Positions 16,938 to 25,226 of a stretch of DNA of 64,000 nt are shown here, in pieces. The stretch is taken from assembly GCA_034432755.1 (NCBI GenBank), contig DAOUBQ010000074.1, positions 1 through 64,000 of the forward strand, read 5' to 3'. Position numbers and translations under genes: made by a program. Under the pieces are notes generated by a model. That model saw only the letters and a program-made list of their open reading frames with translations, made no database searches and had not been told where the DNA came from. This DNA is from UBA5195 sp034432755. Its GTDB lineage: Bacteria; Chloroflexota; Anaerolineae; Anaerolineales; Villigracilaceae. Positions within the stretch are counted from its first letter, which is position 1; each line of letters begins with the position of its first letter.

Positions 16938-17278
16938 TCAGTGAGCAGTGAACAGTAATCAGTGAGCAGTAAGCAGTGAACAGTAATCAGTGAGCAGTAA
17001 GCAGTGAACAGTAATCAGTGAGCAGTGAGCAGTGAACAGTAATCAGTGAACAGTAATCAGTGAGCAGTAAGCAGTGAACAGTAATCAGTGAGCAGTGAGC
17101 AGTGAGCAGTGAGCAGTGAACAGTAAGCAGTGAACAGTAATCAGTGAGCAGTGAACAGTAATCAGTGAGCAGTGAGCAGTGAACAGTAAGCAGTGAACAG
17201 TAATCAGTGAGCAGTGAGCAGTGAGCAGTGAGCAGTGAGCAGTAAGCAGTGAGCAGTGAGCAGTGAGCAGTGAGCAGT
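16925..17278. repeat. 50-unit heptanucleotide tandem repeat (CAGTRAN)
   Basis: From 16925 to 17274 the DNA consists of 50 consecutive 7-bp units in perfect register, of only four types: CAGTAAT, CAGTGAG, CAGTGAA and CAGTAAG, plus a final partial CAGT. Higher-order blocks (AAT-GAG-AAG-GAA and AAT-GAG-GAG-GAA endings) recur, a sign of segmental duplication. It begins in the stop-codon region of one SDR gene and ends 27 bases before its paralogue. There are no spacers and no long ORF. It resembles the short tandem heptamer repeats known from cyanobacteria and is a likely fast-changing locus. Confidence 0.97.
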
Positions 17279-17305
17279 TCCTGGTAATCGGTATGGGGTA
17301 GCGCT

Positions 17306-18592
17306 TTGAATCAATCGCCCAATCAAAAAATCCTGGTGACGGGGGCCACCGGCTACCTTGCTGGCCGCCTGATACCCTTGCTGTTAGAGCAAGGCTACCC
17401 GGTTCGCGGCTTGGCGCGTCAACCCGAACGGTTGCAGGCGCGCAAGTGGCACGGGCAGGTGGAAGTGACCGCCGGAGATGTGACCCGTCCCGAAACGCTA
17501 CCCGCCGCCCTGCAAAATGTCCGCGCTGCGTATTATCTCGTTCACAGCATGTCTGCGGGGCATGGCTACGACCGCCTGGACCTGCAAGCAGCGCGAAACT
17601 TTGGGCAGGCAGCCAAACAAGCGGGCCTCGAACACATTATCTACGTCGGCGGGCTGGCAGACCCCCATGACCCTGGCCTGGCGCTGCACCTGAAATCACG
17701 CATTGAGACGGGAGATGCCCTGCGCGAGGCGGGCGTGCCAGTCACTGAGTTCCGGGCGGGGGTGATTGTGGGGCCAGGGTCGGTCTCGTTTGAGATGATT
17801 CGTTTCATTGCCGAGCAGTTCCCGCTGATGGTTGGCCCGGTATGGCTGCGGCATCGCTCACAGCCGATTGCCACGCCCGATATCCTGGCCTACCTGGTGG
17901 CCGCGCTCGAAACGCCGGAATGCCGGGGGCAAATTATCGAGTTGGGGTGTGAACGGGAGCGGACCTATATCGAAATTATGACGGAATATGCCCAGATTCG
18001 CGGGCTGAAGCGATTCCCGTTGCTGCTGCCGCTCATCCCCCCGGCCTTGATGGCTTTTTTTATTGACAAACTGACGCCCGTCGAGTATGCCTACGCCCTG
18101 CCGCTGGTGGAAGGACTCCAGAACGATAGCATTGTCCTGGAGCGGACTCCCCTGAGACTGTTTCCCGATATCCAACCGCTTGATTACGCGGAAGCCGTCC
18201 GCCGCGCCCTGGCAGAGACCCACCCCGATACGGTGGAGCGAACCTGGCTGGATGATGCCCCCAACCGGGCGCAAATGCTGTGCCAGGGGATGTTTATTGA
18301 CTATCGGCGCATTCCCACAACCCGCGCCGTTCCACCCACTCCGCCGCCCGTTGCGCGCTTTGGAATTCATTTTCGGCAGGTCGAACGACAGACCAAAAGC
18401 CTGCTGCTCCTGAAAGCCAACCCCTTCCCCTCAGGCCAATGCTGGCTGGAATGGGATTGGGCCGCACAAGACAGGCTGGAACAGACTTTGTTTTTTATTC
18501 CAAACGGGCTCACCGGAGCGCTGTTTGGCTATTGGGGCCTGGCTCGCCTGGGTGATTGGCTTGCAGATGAGGCGCAGTCCGCAGGAGATTAA
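17306..18592 (+). CDS. NAD(P)-binding SDR (NmrA-like), paralogue of the upstream gene
   Basis: 428 aa from a TTG start (MNQSPNQKILVTGATGYLAG); no in-frame ATG gives the conserved N-terminus. It has the same order as the 15459 gene: TGATGYLAGRL, AAYYLVHSMSAGHGYD, EHIIYVGGLADP, TEFRAGVIVGPGS. The C-terminal DUF2867-like part is shorter and diverged, ending in IPNGLTGALFGYWGLARL. Substrate unknown. The two genes probably arose by tandem duplication and are now separated by the heptamer array. Confidence 0.78.
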   Translation: MNQSPNQKILVTGATGYLAGRLIPLLLEQGYPVRGLARQPERLQARKWHGQVEVTAGDVTRPETLPAALQNVRAAYYLVHSMSAGHGYDRLDLQAARNFGQAAKQAGLEHIIYVGGLADPHDPGLALHLKSRIETGDALREAGVPVTEFRAGVIVGPGSVSFEMIRFIAEQFPLMVGPVWLRHRSQPIATPDILAYLVAALETPECRGQIIELGCERERTYIEIMTEYAQIRGLKRFPLLLPLIPPALMAFFIDKLTPVEYAYALPLVEGLQNDSIVLERTPLRLFPDIQPLDYAEAVRRALAETHPDTVERTWLDDAPNRAQMLCQGMFIDYRRIPTTRAVPPTPPPVARFGIHFRQVERQTKSLLLLKANPFPSGQCWLEWDWAAQDRLEQTLFFIPNGLTGALFGYWGLARLGDWLADEAQSAGD

Positions 18593-18620
18593 TCTCCGGG
18601 CTGCGCATACAAAGTTCGCT
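18591..18620 (+). repeat. Dispersed repeat B
   Basis: AATCTCCGGGCTGCGCATAC followed by AAAGTTCGCTT, matching the copy at 12340-12370. It overlaps the last bases of the SDR stop region and runs directly into repeat A. Confidence 0.55.
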
Positions 18621-18661
18621 TGTGTCCTTTGTAGTGAAAAAGGCTTTTTCCGTGGAGTCAT
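18619..18661 (+). repeat. Dispersed repeat A
   Basis: CTTGTGTCCTTTGTAGTG, then AGGCTTTTTCCGTGGAGTCA. It matches the 15259 copy with a few substitutions. Confidence 0.6.
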
Positions 18662-18805
18662 TTTTAACTGTCAGTAGGGGGAGAAGAGAGAGAGAGTATT
18701 GCAGTTGTAGGTTGCCGGTTATACGTGGTGAACACCTTTTCCTCGTTTTACGATAAATCAAAACAAAAGTCAATCCCAAGATGATTGCACACAATGCACG
18801 AATAA

Positions 18806-18834
18806 TTGACATTTTTGCGCTTTTTAATTATAAT
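18806..18834 (+). promoter_or_regulatory. Consensus sigma-70-type promoter of the perR-ATPase operon
   Basis: TTGACA at 18806-18811, a 17-base spacer, then TATAAT at 18829-18834. Both hexamers are perfect. Confidence 0.88.
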
Positions 18835-18862
18835 CATTCTATATTTAGAATAATTACAAATT
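18825..18862. promoter_or_regulatory. PerR/Fur-like operator
   Basis: An A/T-rich inverted repeat TAATTATAATCATTCTA - TATT - TAGAATAATTAC with a perfect core ATTCTA/TAGAAT. It resembles the PerR box TTATAATNATTATAA and overlaps the -10 box, so autorepression by the downstream regulator is likely. Confidence 0.75.
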
Positions 18863-19330
18863 ATGAACATGAAAGACGCCCTGATATCCGTCCTCAAACA
18901 ATCGGGCCTGCGCCTAACGCCGCAGCGCCTTGCCATTTGTCAAATGCTAGCAGAGACAGACGAACACCCCACCGCAACCCAAATTTACCAGGCGCTCAAA
19001 CCAAACTATCCCTCGCTTTCGCTGGCGACGGTCTATAACACGCTGGAGGCGCTGGTGGGACTGGGCGTGGTGAATGCCCTCGGCCATGCCGGGGATGACC
19101 AAGTTCATTACGACGCCGATACCGCCCCACACGTCAACCTGGCGTGCATTTCGTGCCACAAAATTGTGGACGTTCCCTCTGAGCATGTCCACCAACTGCA
19201 AGGGGAAATTACCAGCGCCAGCGGCTTTCGCTTGCTGGGCGCACGCGTGCTTTATTATGGGGTTTGCCCGGAGTGTCAGGCAAAACAGGCGGCAGCCCCC
19301 AATCAACTACCCACCATGAATGAACAATAA
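18863..19330 (+). CDS. perR: PerR-like Fur-family repressor
   Basis: 155 aa. The N-terminal winged helix is typical (LRLTPQRLAICQML, LSLATVYNTLEAL). The metal sensor region HYDADTAPHVNLACISC and the second Cys pair CPEC form the structural zinc site (CxxC ... CxxC) of PerR/Fur proteins. The HYD / HVN pattern supplies regulatory-site ligands. PerR rather than Fur or Zur is favoured by its operator and by its neighbours (P1B-4 ATPase, peroxiredoxin, MbfA). The ATG at 18863 has no clear ribosome site; an ATG two codons later is an alternative start. Confidence 0.78.
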   Translation: MNMKDALISVLKQSGLRLTPQRLAICQMLAETDEHPTATQIYQALKPNYPSLSLATVYNTLEALVGLGVVNALGHAGDDQVHYDADTAPHVNLACISCHKIVDVPSEHVHQLQGEITSASGFRLLGARVLYYGVCPECQAKQAAAPNQLPTMNEQ

Positions 19331-19333
19331 TCG

Positions 19334-21664
19334 GTGACCAGAACAATGATGAAACAGATTTCTCTCGCTCCTGAAGGTACGCGCTGTACCGATGTATTGA
19401 CCGATACGCTGCAGGGCTATCAGGGCATTGAACAAGTCGAGTTCGACCTGGAAAGTGGCCAGATGAAAGCAGTATATGACCCACGCATTCTTTCCAGTGA
19501 GCGTGCTCTGCACCTGGTACGTCAAGCCGGGCAGATGGCGGCCACCCGCGTTGCCCAATGTGCAGCCAAACAACAGTTCGGCGTGGCGGCCTGTGCAGGC
19601 TGCGCTGGGGCAATGGGGCAGGCTTTGCTCCAAAGCTATCAGACCGCGGCTCAATTGCCCGCGGCCACCATTCAAAACGGACAGATTATCGCCCGTCTCG
19701 CTCCGCCTGTGCTGGAGGGCGAAACCGCCCAGGTCGCGGCAGAAGGCCTGTTGCAGCCGACCAAAGCGCAGGAGCAGAAATCCCTGTTGCCCGCCGACAA
19801 AATGGAAATGGCCTTCACCCTGGTCAATGCTGTCACCGGGCTGGCAGCCTGGCTGGGCGCTATGAATGGTCTGAATCCCACCGCAGTATGGGTTCTTTAC
19901 GCCATTTCTTACATCGCCGGCGGATACTTTGGCCTGCTGGCCAGCATCGAAGCGCTTAAAGAAAAGACGCTCAACGTAGATTTGCTCATGATCCTGGCTG
20001 CCCTCGGCGCGGCGCTGGTTGGCTCCCCGGCCGAAGGCGCCATGTTGCTCTTCCTGTTCTCACTTTCCAACACGCTGCAATCCTACGCCATGGATCGCAG
20101 CCGCAAAGCAATTGAAAAACTGCTCGACTTGCGGCCGCCAGTAGCCACGGTGCGGCGTGGTTCGCGCCTGGTGACCTTGCCCGTCGAGCAGCTGACGCTG
20201 GGCGATGTTGTTCTGGTACGCCCCGGCGAGCGCTTTCCCATTGACGGCGAAGTGCTGGAAGGCGAATCGGACGTGGACCAGGCCACCATCACCGGCGAAT
20301 CGCTGCCGGTTCACAAAGCCCCCGGCGATAGCGTCTTTGCCTCCACGTTGAACGGCTCCGGCGCCCTCGAAATCCGCGTCACGCGCCTGGCGCAAGATAC
20401 CACCCTGGCGCGCATTGTGCAAATGGTGGAAGCCGCTCAGGCCACCAAAGCCAACACCCAGCGCGCCCTCGACCAGTTTGAGCAAAAATATGCCATCTTT
20501 GTGTTAGGCGCAGCGTTGCTACTCATCGTCGTTCCCTGGCTGGTGCTGGGACATCCCTTCCAGCCGACCTTCTACCGCGCCATGACCTGGCTGGTGGTGG
20601 CCTCGCCCTGTGCGCTGGTCATCTCCACGCCGGCCAGCATCCTTTCCGCCATTGCTAACGCAGCGCGGCATGGCGTTCTCTTCAAAGGCGGCGTGCATCT
20701 GGAAAAGACTGCCACGCTCAAAGTCGTAGCGTTCGATAAAACCGGCACACTGACCAGCGGTCAGCCCGAAGTGACGCAGATGTATGCCCTGAACGGGGAT
20801 GAAAACGAGTTGCTGCGCCTGGCTGGCGCGGTGGAAGCCCGCTCTGAACATCCGCTGGCCAGAGCAATTGTCCACGCGGCGCACCGCATGTACCCCAACC
20901 TGCCGGGCGCCAGCGAATTTCGCGCCATCCCTGGCCAGGGCGTGGAAGCGCGCCTGGAAGAGACCATGTACTGGATGGGCAACGAGCGCCTGTTCAGCGA
21001 GCGCGGCATTCCCCTGCCTGCATCTTTGTTGGAGCGCGCCCGCCAGATGGAAGAAGAAGGGCAGACCGCCATGTACCTGTACAATCACAGTGCCGGGCAG
21101 TTCGTGGGGCTAATGGCCGTGGCCGATTCGCTGCGACCCGACGCCGTGGAGATGATTCGCGGCCTGAAAGCCGCCGGAATCGAGCGCGTGGTCATGCTCA
21201 CCGGAGATAACCCGCGCGTGGCCGCCAAAATCGCGGCCAAAGCCGGTGTGGATGAATATCATGCCGGTCTGCTGCCCCAAGATAAAGTCACTGTGCTGAA
21301 AGAATTACGCCGCAAATACGGCCCGGTCGCCATGGTGGGCGATGGCGTCAACGACGCCCCCTCGCTCGCCACAGCAGATATTGGGATTGCCATGGGCGGC
21401 GGTGGCACCGACGTCGCCATCGAAACCGCCGATGTCGTCCTGATGTCGGACGATCTGCGTAAAATCCCCTTTGCTGTTGGCCTGGCACGCCGCGCCCAAA
21501 CCGTCGTCTGGCAAAACCTGACCTTCGCCCTGGCGGTCATCGTCCTGCTGGTGGCCTCGGCCTTTGGGCTTTCGCTGCCTCTGCCGTTGGGTGTAGTTGG
21601 TCACGAAGGCAGCACCGTGCTGGTCGTCCTCAACGGCTTGCGCCTGCTGGCGTATAGAGGATAA
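19334..21664 (+). CDS. P1B-4-type metal-transporting P-ATPase (PfeT/CtpD/CoaT-like)
   Basis: 776 aa from GTG; ATGs at 19346 and 19349 are equally possible. The core has TGES (ITGESLPVH), the phosphorylation motif DKTGTLT and the hinge GDGVNDAPSL. The membrane metal site is SPC (VVASPCALVIS) and the last helix has HEGST. These define the P1B-4 subgroup, which moves Fe(II), Co(II) or Zn(II). B. subtilis PfeT of this group is a PerR-controlled ferrous iron exporter, which fits the upstream PerR-like gene 3 bases away. The first 150 residues are unusual for P1B-4: an HMA-like domain without its CxxC, then a Cys-rich stretch (ACAGCAG). Confidence 0.9.
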   Translation: MTRTMMKQISLAPEGTRCTDVLTDTLQGYQGIEQVEFDLESGQMKAVYDPRILSSERALHLVRQAGQMAATRVAQCAAKQQFGVAACAGCAGAMGQALLQSYQTAAQLPAATIQNGQIIARLAPPVLEGETAQVAAEGLLQPTKAQEQKSLLPADKMEMAFTLVNAVTGLAAWLGAMNGLNPTAVWVLYAISYIAGGYFGLLASIEALKEKTLNVDLLMILAALGAALVGSPAEGAMLLFLFSLSNTLQSYAMDRSRKAIEKLLDLRPPVATVRRGSRLVTLPVEQLTLGDVVLVRPGERFPIDGEVLEGESDVDQATITGESLPVHKAPGDSVFASTLNGSGALEIRVTRLAQDTTLARIVQMVEAAQATKANTQRALDQFEQKYAIFVLGAALLLIVVPWLVLGHPFQPTFYRAMTWLVVASPCALVISTPASILSAIANAARHGVLFKGGVHLEKTATLKVVAFDKTGTLTSGQPEVTQMYALNGDENELLRLAGAVEARSEHPLARAIVHAAHRMYPNLPGASEFRAIPGQGVEARLEETMYWMGNERLFSERGIPLPASLLERARQMEEEGQTAMYLYNHSAGQFVGLMAVADSLRPDAVEMIRGLKAAGIERVVMLTGDNPRVAAKIAAKAGVDEYHAGLLPQDKVTVLKELRRKYGPVAMVGDGVNDAPSLATADIGIAMGGGGTDVAIETADVVLMSDDLRKIPFAVGLARRAQTVVWQNLTFALAVIVLLVASAFGLSLPLPLGVVGHEGSTVLVVLNGLRLLAYRG

Positions 21665-21931
21665 CGCAACTTCAAGGTCACAATAACATCCAAATAATGA
21701 CTGTGCGTACCGCCCACCTCGCTCCGTAGAGAGTTGATTGCGCCCGTAACTTTTCACTCTGTTCGGCAGGCTAAGCCTCCTACAAGGGCAAGCGCCCTGA
21801 CAAAGCACATAGAAGCGCTTTGGGCTGCCAGAAATCGGCTTCCAACCGACTTCTGTAATCTGCAGAAGGGATTGCTCCCACCAAAACTGAAATATCAAAA
21901 TCAAAAACCCAAGGAGAAAAGGAAAAAACGT
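21665..21931. other. Intergenic region with repeat-like sequence
   Basis: 267 bases between the ATPase and the peroxiredoxin. It contains GTTCGGCAGGCTAAGCCTCC and CGGCTTCCAACCGACTTCTG, short inverted-repeat segments of the dispersed-repeat type. I see no clear gene and no second PerR box. A good ribosome site (AAGGAGAAAAGG) closes the region. Confidence 0.5.
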
Positions 21932-22648
21932 ATGGACACCCCCGAAACCCAAATCACCCCCATGCCGCGCATTGGTGACCCTGCCCCGGCCTTCACCGCC
22001 GTCACCACCCAAGGGACGATTAACTTCCCGGCAGATTACAGCGGCAGTTGGGTCATTCTGTTCAGCCACCCAGCCGATTTCACGCCGGTTTGCACTTCAG
22101 AATTCATGACTTTTGCCACCCTTGAAGAAAAGTTCGCCCAGGCCAACTGCAAACTGGTCGGCCTTTCGGTGGACGGGCTGTATAGCCACATTGCCTGGCT
22201 GCGCAACATCAAAGAAAAAATTGAATACAAGGGCATGAAAAACGTCGAGGTCAAGTTCCCGCTCATTGAGGACATTACGATGGAAGTCGCCCGCAAATAT
22301 GGCATGATTCAGCCTGGTGAGAGTTCCACCAAAGCTGTGCGGGCGGTTTTCTTCATTGACCCGAAGGCAATCATCCGCGCCATCATCTACTACCCGCTCA
22401 GCCTGGGACGTAACTTCGACGAACTCTATCGCGCCCTGATTGCCATGCAGGCCGCCGACGCGTTCTCGATTGCCACCCCCGCCGATTGGCAGCCCGGCGA
22501 CGATGTGATTGTGCCACCGGCCGGCTCGTGCGGGGTTGCCAAAGACCGCATGGACGGCAAGGAAGAAAACGTCACCTGCCACGACTGGTACTTCTGCACC
22601 CGGCCTATTTCTAAAGAGCAAGTCTTTGAGACCGTACTGAAGAAGTAA
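21932..22648 (+). CDS. Peroxiredoxin, archaeal/Prx6 type
   Basis: 238 aa from the ATG behind AAGGAGAAAAGG; the frame is open further upstream through repeat DNA, which is rejected as coding. The peroxidatic Cys is in HPADFTPVCTSEF near residue 50. The extended C-terminal arm ends with TCHDWYFC, the paired-Cys motif of the archaeal Prx6-like peroxiredoxins. It reduces H2O2 and organic peroxides with thioredoxin-like donors. Its place between a PerR-regulated ATPase and an MbfA-like protein makes a coordinated peroxide/iron response likely. Confidence 0.92.
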   Translation: MDTPETQITPMPRIGDPAPAFTAVTTQGTINFPADYSGSWVILFSHPADFTPVCTSEFMTFATLEEKFAQANCKLVGLSVDGLYSHIAWLRNIKEKIEYKGMKNVEVKFPLIEDITMEVARKYGMIQPGESSTKAVRAVFFIDPKAIIRAIIYYPLSLGRNFDELYRALIAMQAADAFSIATPADWQPGDDVIVPPAGSCGVAKDRMDGKEENVTCHDWYFCTRPISKEQVFETVLKK

Positions 22649-22668
22649 GCAATAACACGGTAAAAACG

Positions 22669-22706
22669 AAAAATCCCGAATGGCATTGCAGGCTTCGGGA
22701 TTTTTT
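22669..22706. terminator. Bidirectional intrinsic terminator
   Basis: AAAAATCCCGAA / TTCGGGATTTTT arms with a 13-base loop and A/T runs on both sides. It serves the convergent peroxiredoxin and mbfA-like genes. Confidence 0.9.
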
Positions 22707-22742
22707 ATTAATCAGGTGACTATCACCTCGCAAGCCAGTGAA

Positions 22743-23615
22743 CTAAACATCCACCCCCAGCCACAGGCGAATTACATAGCCAATTCCAAAACTAAAGGCG
22801 GCTACGCTCAGGCTCAGCCCAGCCATCTCGGTGAAACGGCGGCGGAAGTTTTCACCTTTGGCAACCGAGATGTAGTAGTTGAACACGGCGATAATCAGGA
22901 CGGCTGTGGTGAGCGAAATCGCCAGGCATAGATATTCGTTATCGAGCAGCAGGTAGGGCAAAATCAGCAGGGTGACGGTCAGGACGTAGGCAATGCCCGT
23001 ATAAACGGCGGCGCGGACGGGATGTTTGTCGGTCTCCTCCGAACGGGTGGAAAGATATTCCGAAGCAGCCATCGAGAGCGAGGCGGCAATGCCGGTAATC
23101 AGCCCGGAGAGAGCAATGAGTTGCACGTTTTGGAGGGCCAGCGTCAGCCCGGCCAGGGCCCCGGTCAACTCCACCAACGCATCGTTTAGTCCGAGAACGA
23201 CCGAGCCGGCATAGCGCAATCGCTCTTCGTCGAGCATGCCCAACAATTTTTCTTCATGTTCTTCTTCGTCATCACGAACTTTCCTGGCTTCTGGAATACT
23301 TTGTGCAATTTCTTCATACACAACCTGGGCTGCTTCCTCCCCTTGCTCCATTAACTTAATGCCGAAAGTAAAGCCCAAGACGCGCGCAACGAGAACATAA
23401 AACCAGACTGCCAGCCAATTTGGAGCGACATCTTGGTTGGTATATTTTTTCCAGGTTTTATAATGCCCAAGTTCGTCGGCCGCCAGTTTTTCAATCACAG
23501 CTCGATTTTTTTCTTCGGACAGGCTGGCCGCAATTCGCTTATAGATGTGATGACCATTGATTTCGCTGCGCTGGGCAGTGAGAATCTTTTGGCGCAGCGA
23601 TGCGGTGAGTTCCAT
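22743..23615 (-). CDS. mbfA: Ferritin-like/VIT1 fusion iron exporter (MbfA-like)
   Basis: 290 aa from the ATG at 23615, preceded by GGAGG; an ATG five codons upstream lacks a site. Residues 1-130 are a rubrerythrin-type four-helix domain with di-iron ligand patterns (RSEINGHH, ADELGHYK, GEEAAQVVYEE, DDEEEHEE). Residues 135-290 are a CCC1/VIT1 transporter domain with five helices (GLNDALVELTGALAGLTLAL, AASEYLSTRSEETD). MbfA proteins of rhizobia export iron and protect from peroxide. It is convergent with the peroxiredoxin. Confidence 0.9.
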   Translation of the reverse strand: MELTASLRQKILTAQRSEINGHHIYKRIAASLSEEKNRAVIEKLAADELGHYKTWKKYTNQDVAPNWLAVWFYVLVARVLGFTFGIKLMEQGEEAAQVVYEEIAQSIPEARKVRDDEEEHEEKLLGMLDEERLRYAGSVVLGLNDALVELTGALAGLTLALQNVQLIALSGLITGIAASLSMAASEYLSTRSEETDKHPVRAAVYTGIAYVLTVTLLILPYLLLDNEYLCLAISLTTAVLIIAVFNYYISVAKGENFRRRFTEMAGLSLSVAAFSFGIGYVIRLWLGVDV

Positions 23616-23659
23616 GAAAACCTCCGTCATAGTTCAAGATTTGTATTAAAGAGTTGATT

Positions 23660-23694
23660 GCCAAAAGACCCATCCCCCCAAAAGACACGAAGGA
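23660..23694 (-). repeat. Dispersed repeat A, inverted copy
   Basis: GCCAAAAGACCCATCCCCCC then AAAAGACACGAAGGA is the reverse complement of the CTTCGTGTCYTTTGTGG...GGCTTTTTG core. Confidence 0.55.
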
Positions 23695-23744
23695 CTTCCG
23701 AAAGGCGAAATTTTGTTTTGGCTTTGCAAAAAATATTAATCGAA

Positions 23745-23813
23745 CCGCGAATTACACGGATTTTTTAAGAAAAATACGTGAGATTCCGTGTAATCCGCGT
23801 AATCCGTGTCCAA
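23745..23813. repeat. Inverted repeat CGCGAATTACACGGA / TCCGTGTAATCCGCG
   Basis: A long imperfect palindrome: CCGCGAATTACACGGATTTT pairs with TTCCGTGTAATCCGCG, followed by another ATCCGTGTCC. It lies downstream of kbl on the minus strand and may serve as its terminator, but it looks like a dispersed repeat. Confidence 0.6.
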
Positions 23814-23825
23814 ATGGAATGCTGG

Positions 23826-25004
23826 TTAGATGACTCCCAGTTTCTTGCCAACTTTCTGGAATGCCTGCAACCCCTTGTGCAGGTCATCGGTCGAATGCGC
23901 CGCCGAAATCATGACGCGGATGCGGGCTTTGCCCTGCGGCACGGTTGGATAGCCGATTGCCATCGCAAAGACGCCCGCCTCGAACAGTTCGCGGCTGAAC
24001 TGCTGAGCCAGGGGCGCTTCGCCGAGCATCACCGGGGTAATGGGCGTCTCGCTCACGCCGGTATCGAAACCGAGGGTCTTCATCTCCGCCTTGAAGTAGC
24101 GGGCATTGCTCCACAGGGTATCCACCAATTGGGTCGAGTCTTCGAGCAGGTCAAGCGCCGCCAGGCAAGCCGCCGCATCTGGCACGGTAACCGCCGAGGA
24201 GAACAGGAAGGGCCGCCCGCGCTGGCGCAGCCACTCGATGATGACCGCGTTGCCAGCCACCACGCCACCCACCACGCCAAAAGCCTTGGAGAGCGTGCCA
24301 ACTTCTACATCCACCTTGCCGTGCAGCCCAAAGTGGTCCACAATGCCGCGCCCACCTTTGCCCAGCACGCCTTCGCCGTGCGCGTCATCTACCATCAGCA
24401 GGATGTCGTACTTTTTGGCGACCTCGTAAATATCAGGCAAGGGGGCAATGTCGCCATCCATGCTGAAAACGCCGTCGGTCACAATCAGGGCCCGTCGGAA
24501 GTTGGGCAGGTTGGCCTTCACTTGTTCTTCGAGCGATTGAGGGTTATTGTGTTCATAGGCAATGATTTTTGCACCTGAAAGCCGGCAGCCATCAATAATG
24601 CTGGCGTGATTCAGCCGGTCTGAGAAAATCACATCTTCCTTGCCCACCAGGGCCGGAATGGTGGCGAGATTGGCAGTAAACCCGCTCTGAAAGGTGATGG
24701 CCGCTTCAACGCCTTTGAAGGCCGCCAGGCGCTTTTCCAGTTCGACATGCAGAGTCATCGTCCCGGCAATCGAGCGTACCGCTGCCGGGCCAACGCCCAT
24801 TTCAAGGGTCGCTTTTTGGGCGGCGGCCACAATGTGGGGGTGGTTCGCCAAACCGAGGTAGTTGTTGGAGCAGAAATTTAACACCTTCTTGCCATCCACC
24901 ACCAGCCAGGCCCCTTGCGGCGAACCGATGGTGCGGATGGTGTTATACAACCCGGCCTGCTTCAGGCCGTCGAGCTCTTGGGAAATCCAGTCGGTTTTAG
25001 ACAT
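23826..25004 (-). CDS. kbl: Glycine C-acetyltransferase (2-amino-3-ketobutyrate CoA ligase)
   Basis: 392 aa from the ATG after AGGAGAATTGC. It is a fold-type I PLP enzyme of the alpha-oxoamine synthase family: NYLGLANHP, DDAHGEGVLG (Asp and His contacting the cofactor), Schiff-base Lys in TLSKAFGVVGG, and the ending RVMISAAHSTDDL. It converts 2-amino-3-oxobutyrate plus CoA to glycine plus acetyl-CoA in threonine breakdown. The usual partner tdh is not next to it. 8-amino-7-oxononanoate synthase is a relative, but the N-terminal GLYNTIRTIGSPQG favours Kbl. Confidence 0.92.
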   Translation of the reverse strand: MSKTDWISQELDGLKQAGLYNTIRTIGSPQGAWLVVDGKKVLNFCSNNYLGLANHPHIVAAAQKATLEMGVGPAAVRSIAGTMTLHVELEKRLAAFKGVEAAITFQSGFTANLATIPALVGKEDVIFSDRLNHASIIDGCRLSGAKIIAYEHNNPQSLEEQVKANLPNFRRALIVTDGVFSMDGDIAPLPDIYEVAKKYDILLMVDDAHGEGVLGKGGRGIVDHFGLHGKVDVEVGTLSKAFGVVGGVVAGNAVIIEWLRQRGRPFLFSSAVTVPDAAACLAALDLLEDSTQLVDTLWSNARYFKAEMKTLGFDTGVSETPITPVMLGEAPLAQQFSRELFEAGVFAMAIGYPTVPQGKARIRVMISAAHSTDDLHKGLQAFQKVGKKLGVI

Positions 25005-25226
25005 GCAATTCTCCTGGAAAAGTGAAAGTGGAAAATGAAAACAGGCTTGCTGATGGACAGTTGGCTTCAATGGGTGGAGCAGGCGGCGATTTTGCGCCGT
25101 GAAAAGTGTCTGGTCGCGAGAAACTCAACTGGTGTATTGATTATAGCGAGTTAATCAAAAACGGTCGTCACGTTTTTGGCATGACAACCGTTTGTTTCAA
25201 AGGAGAGAAACCTGATGCTGGCAGGT

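Noticed and set aside
16925..17278. Possible CRISPR array
   Set aside because: Units are 7 bp with no spacers, and no cas genes are present; it is a simple tandem repeat.
21734..21931. N-terminal extension of the peroxiredoxin
   Set aside because: The frame is open but runs through repeat-like DNA, while the ATG at 21932 has a strong ribosome site and gives the normal peroxiredoxin start.
23778..24578. 266-codon plus-strand frame opposite kbl
   Set aside because: Kbl carries the full PLP active site on the other strand; this frame has no recognisable domain.
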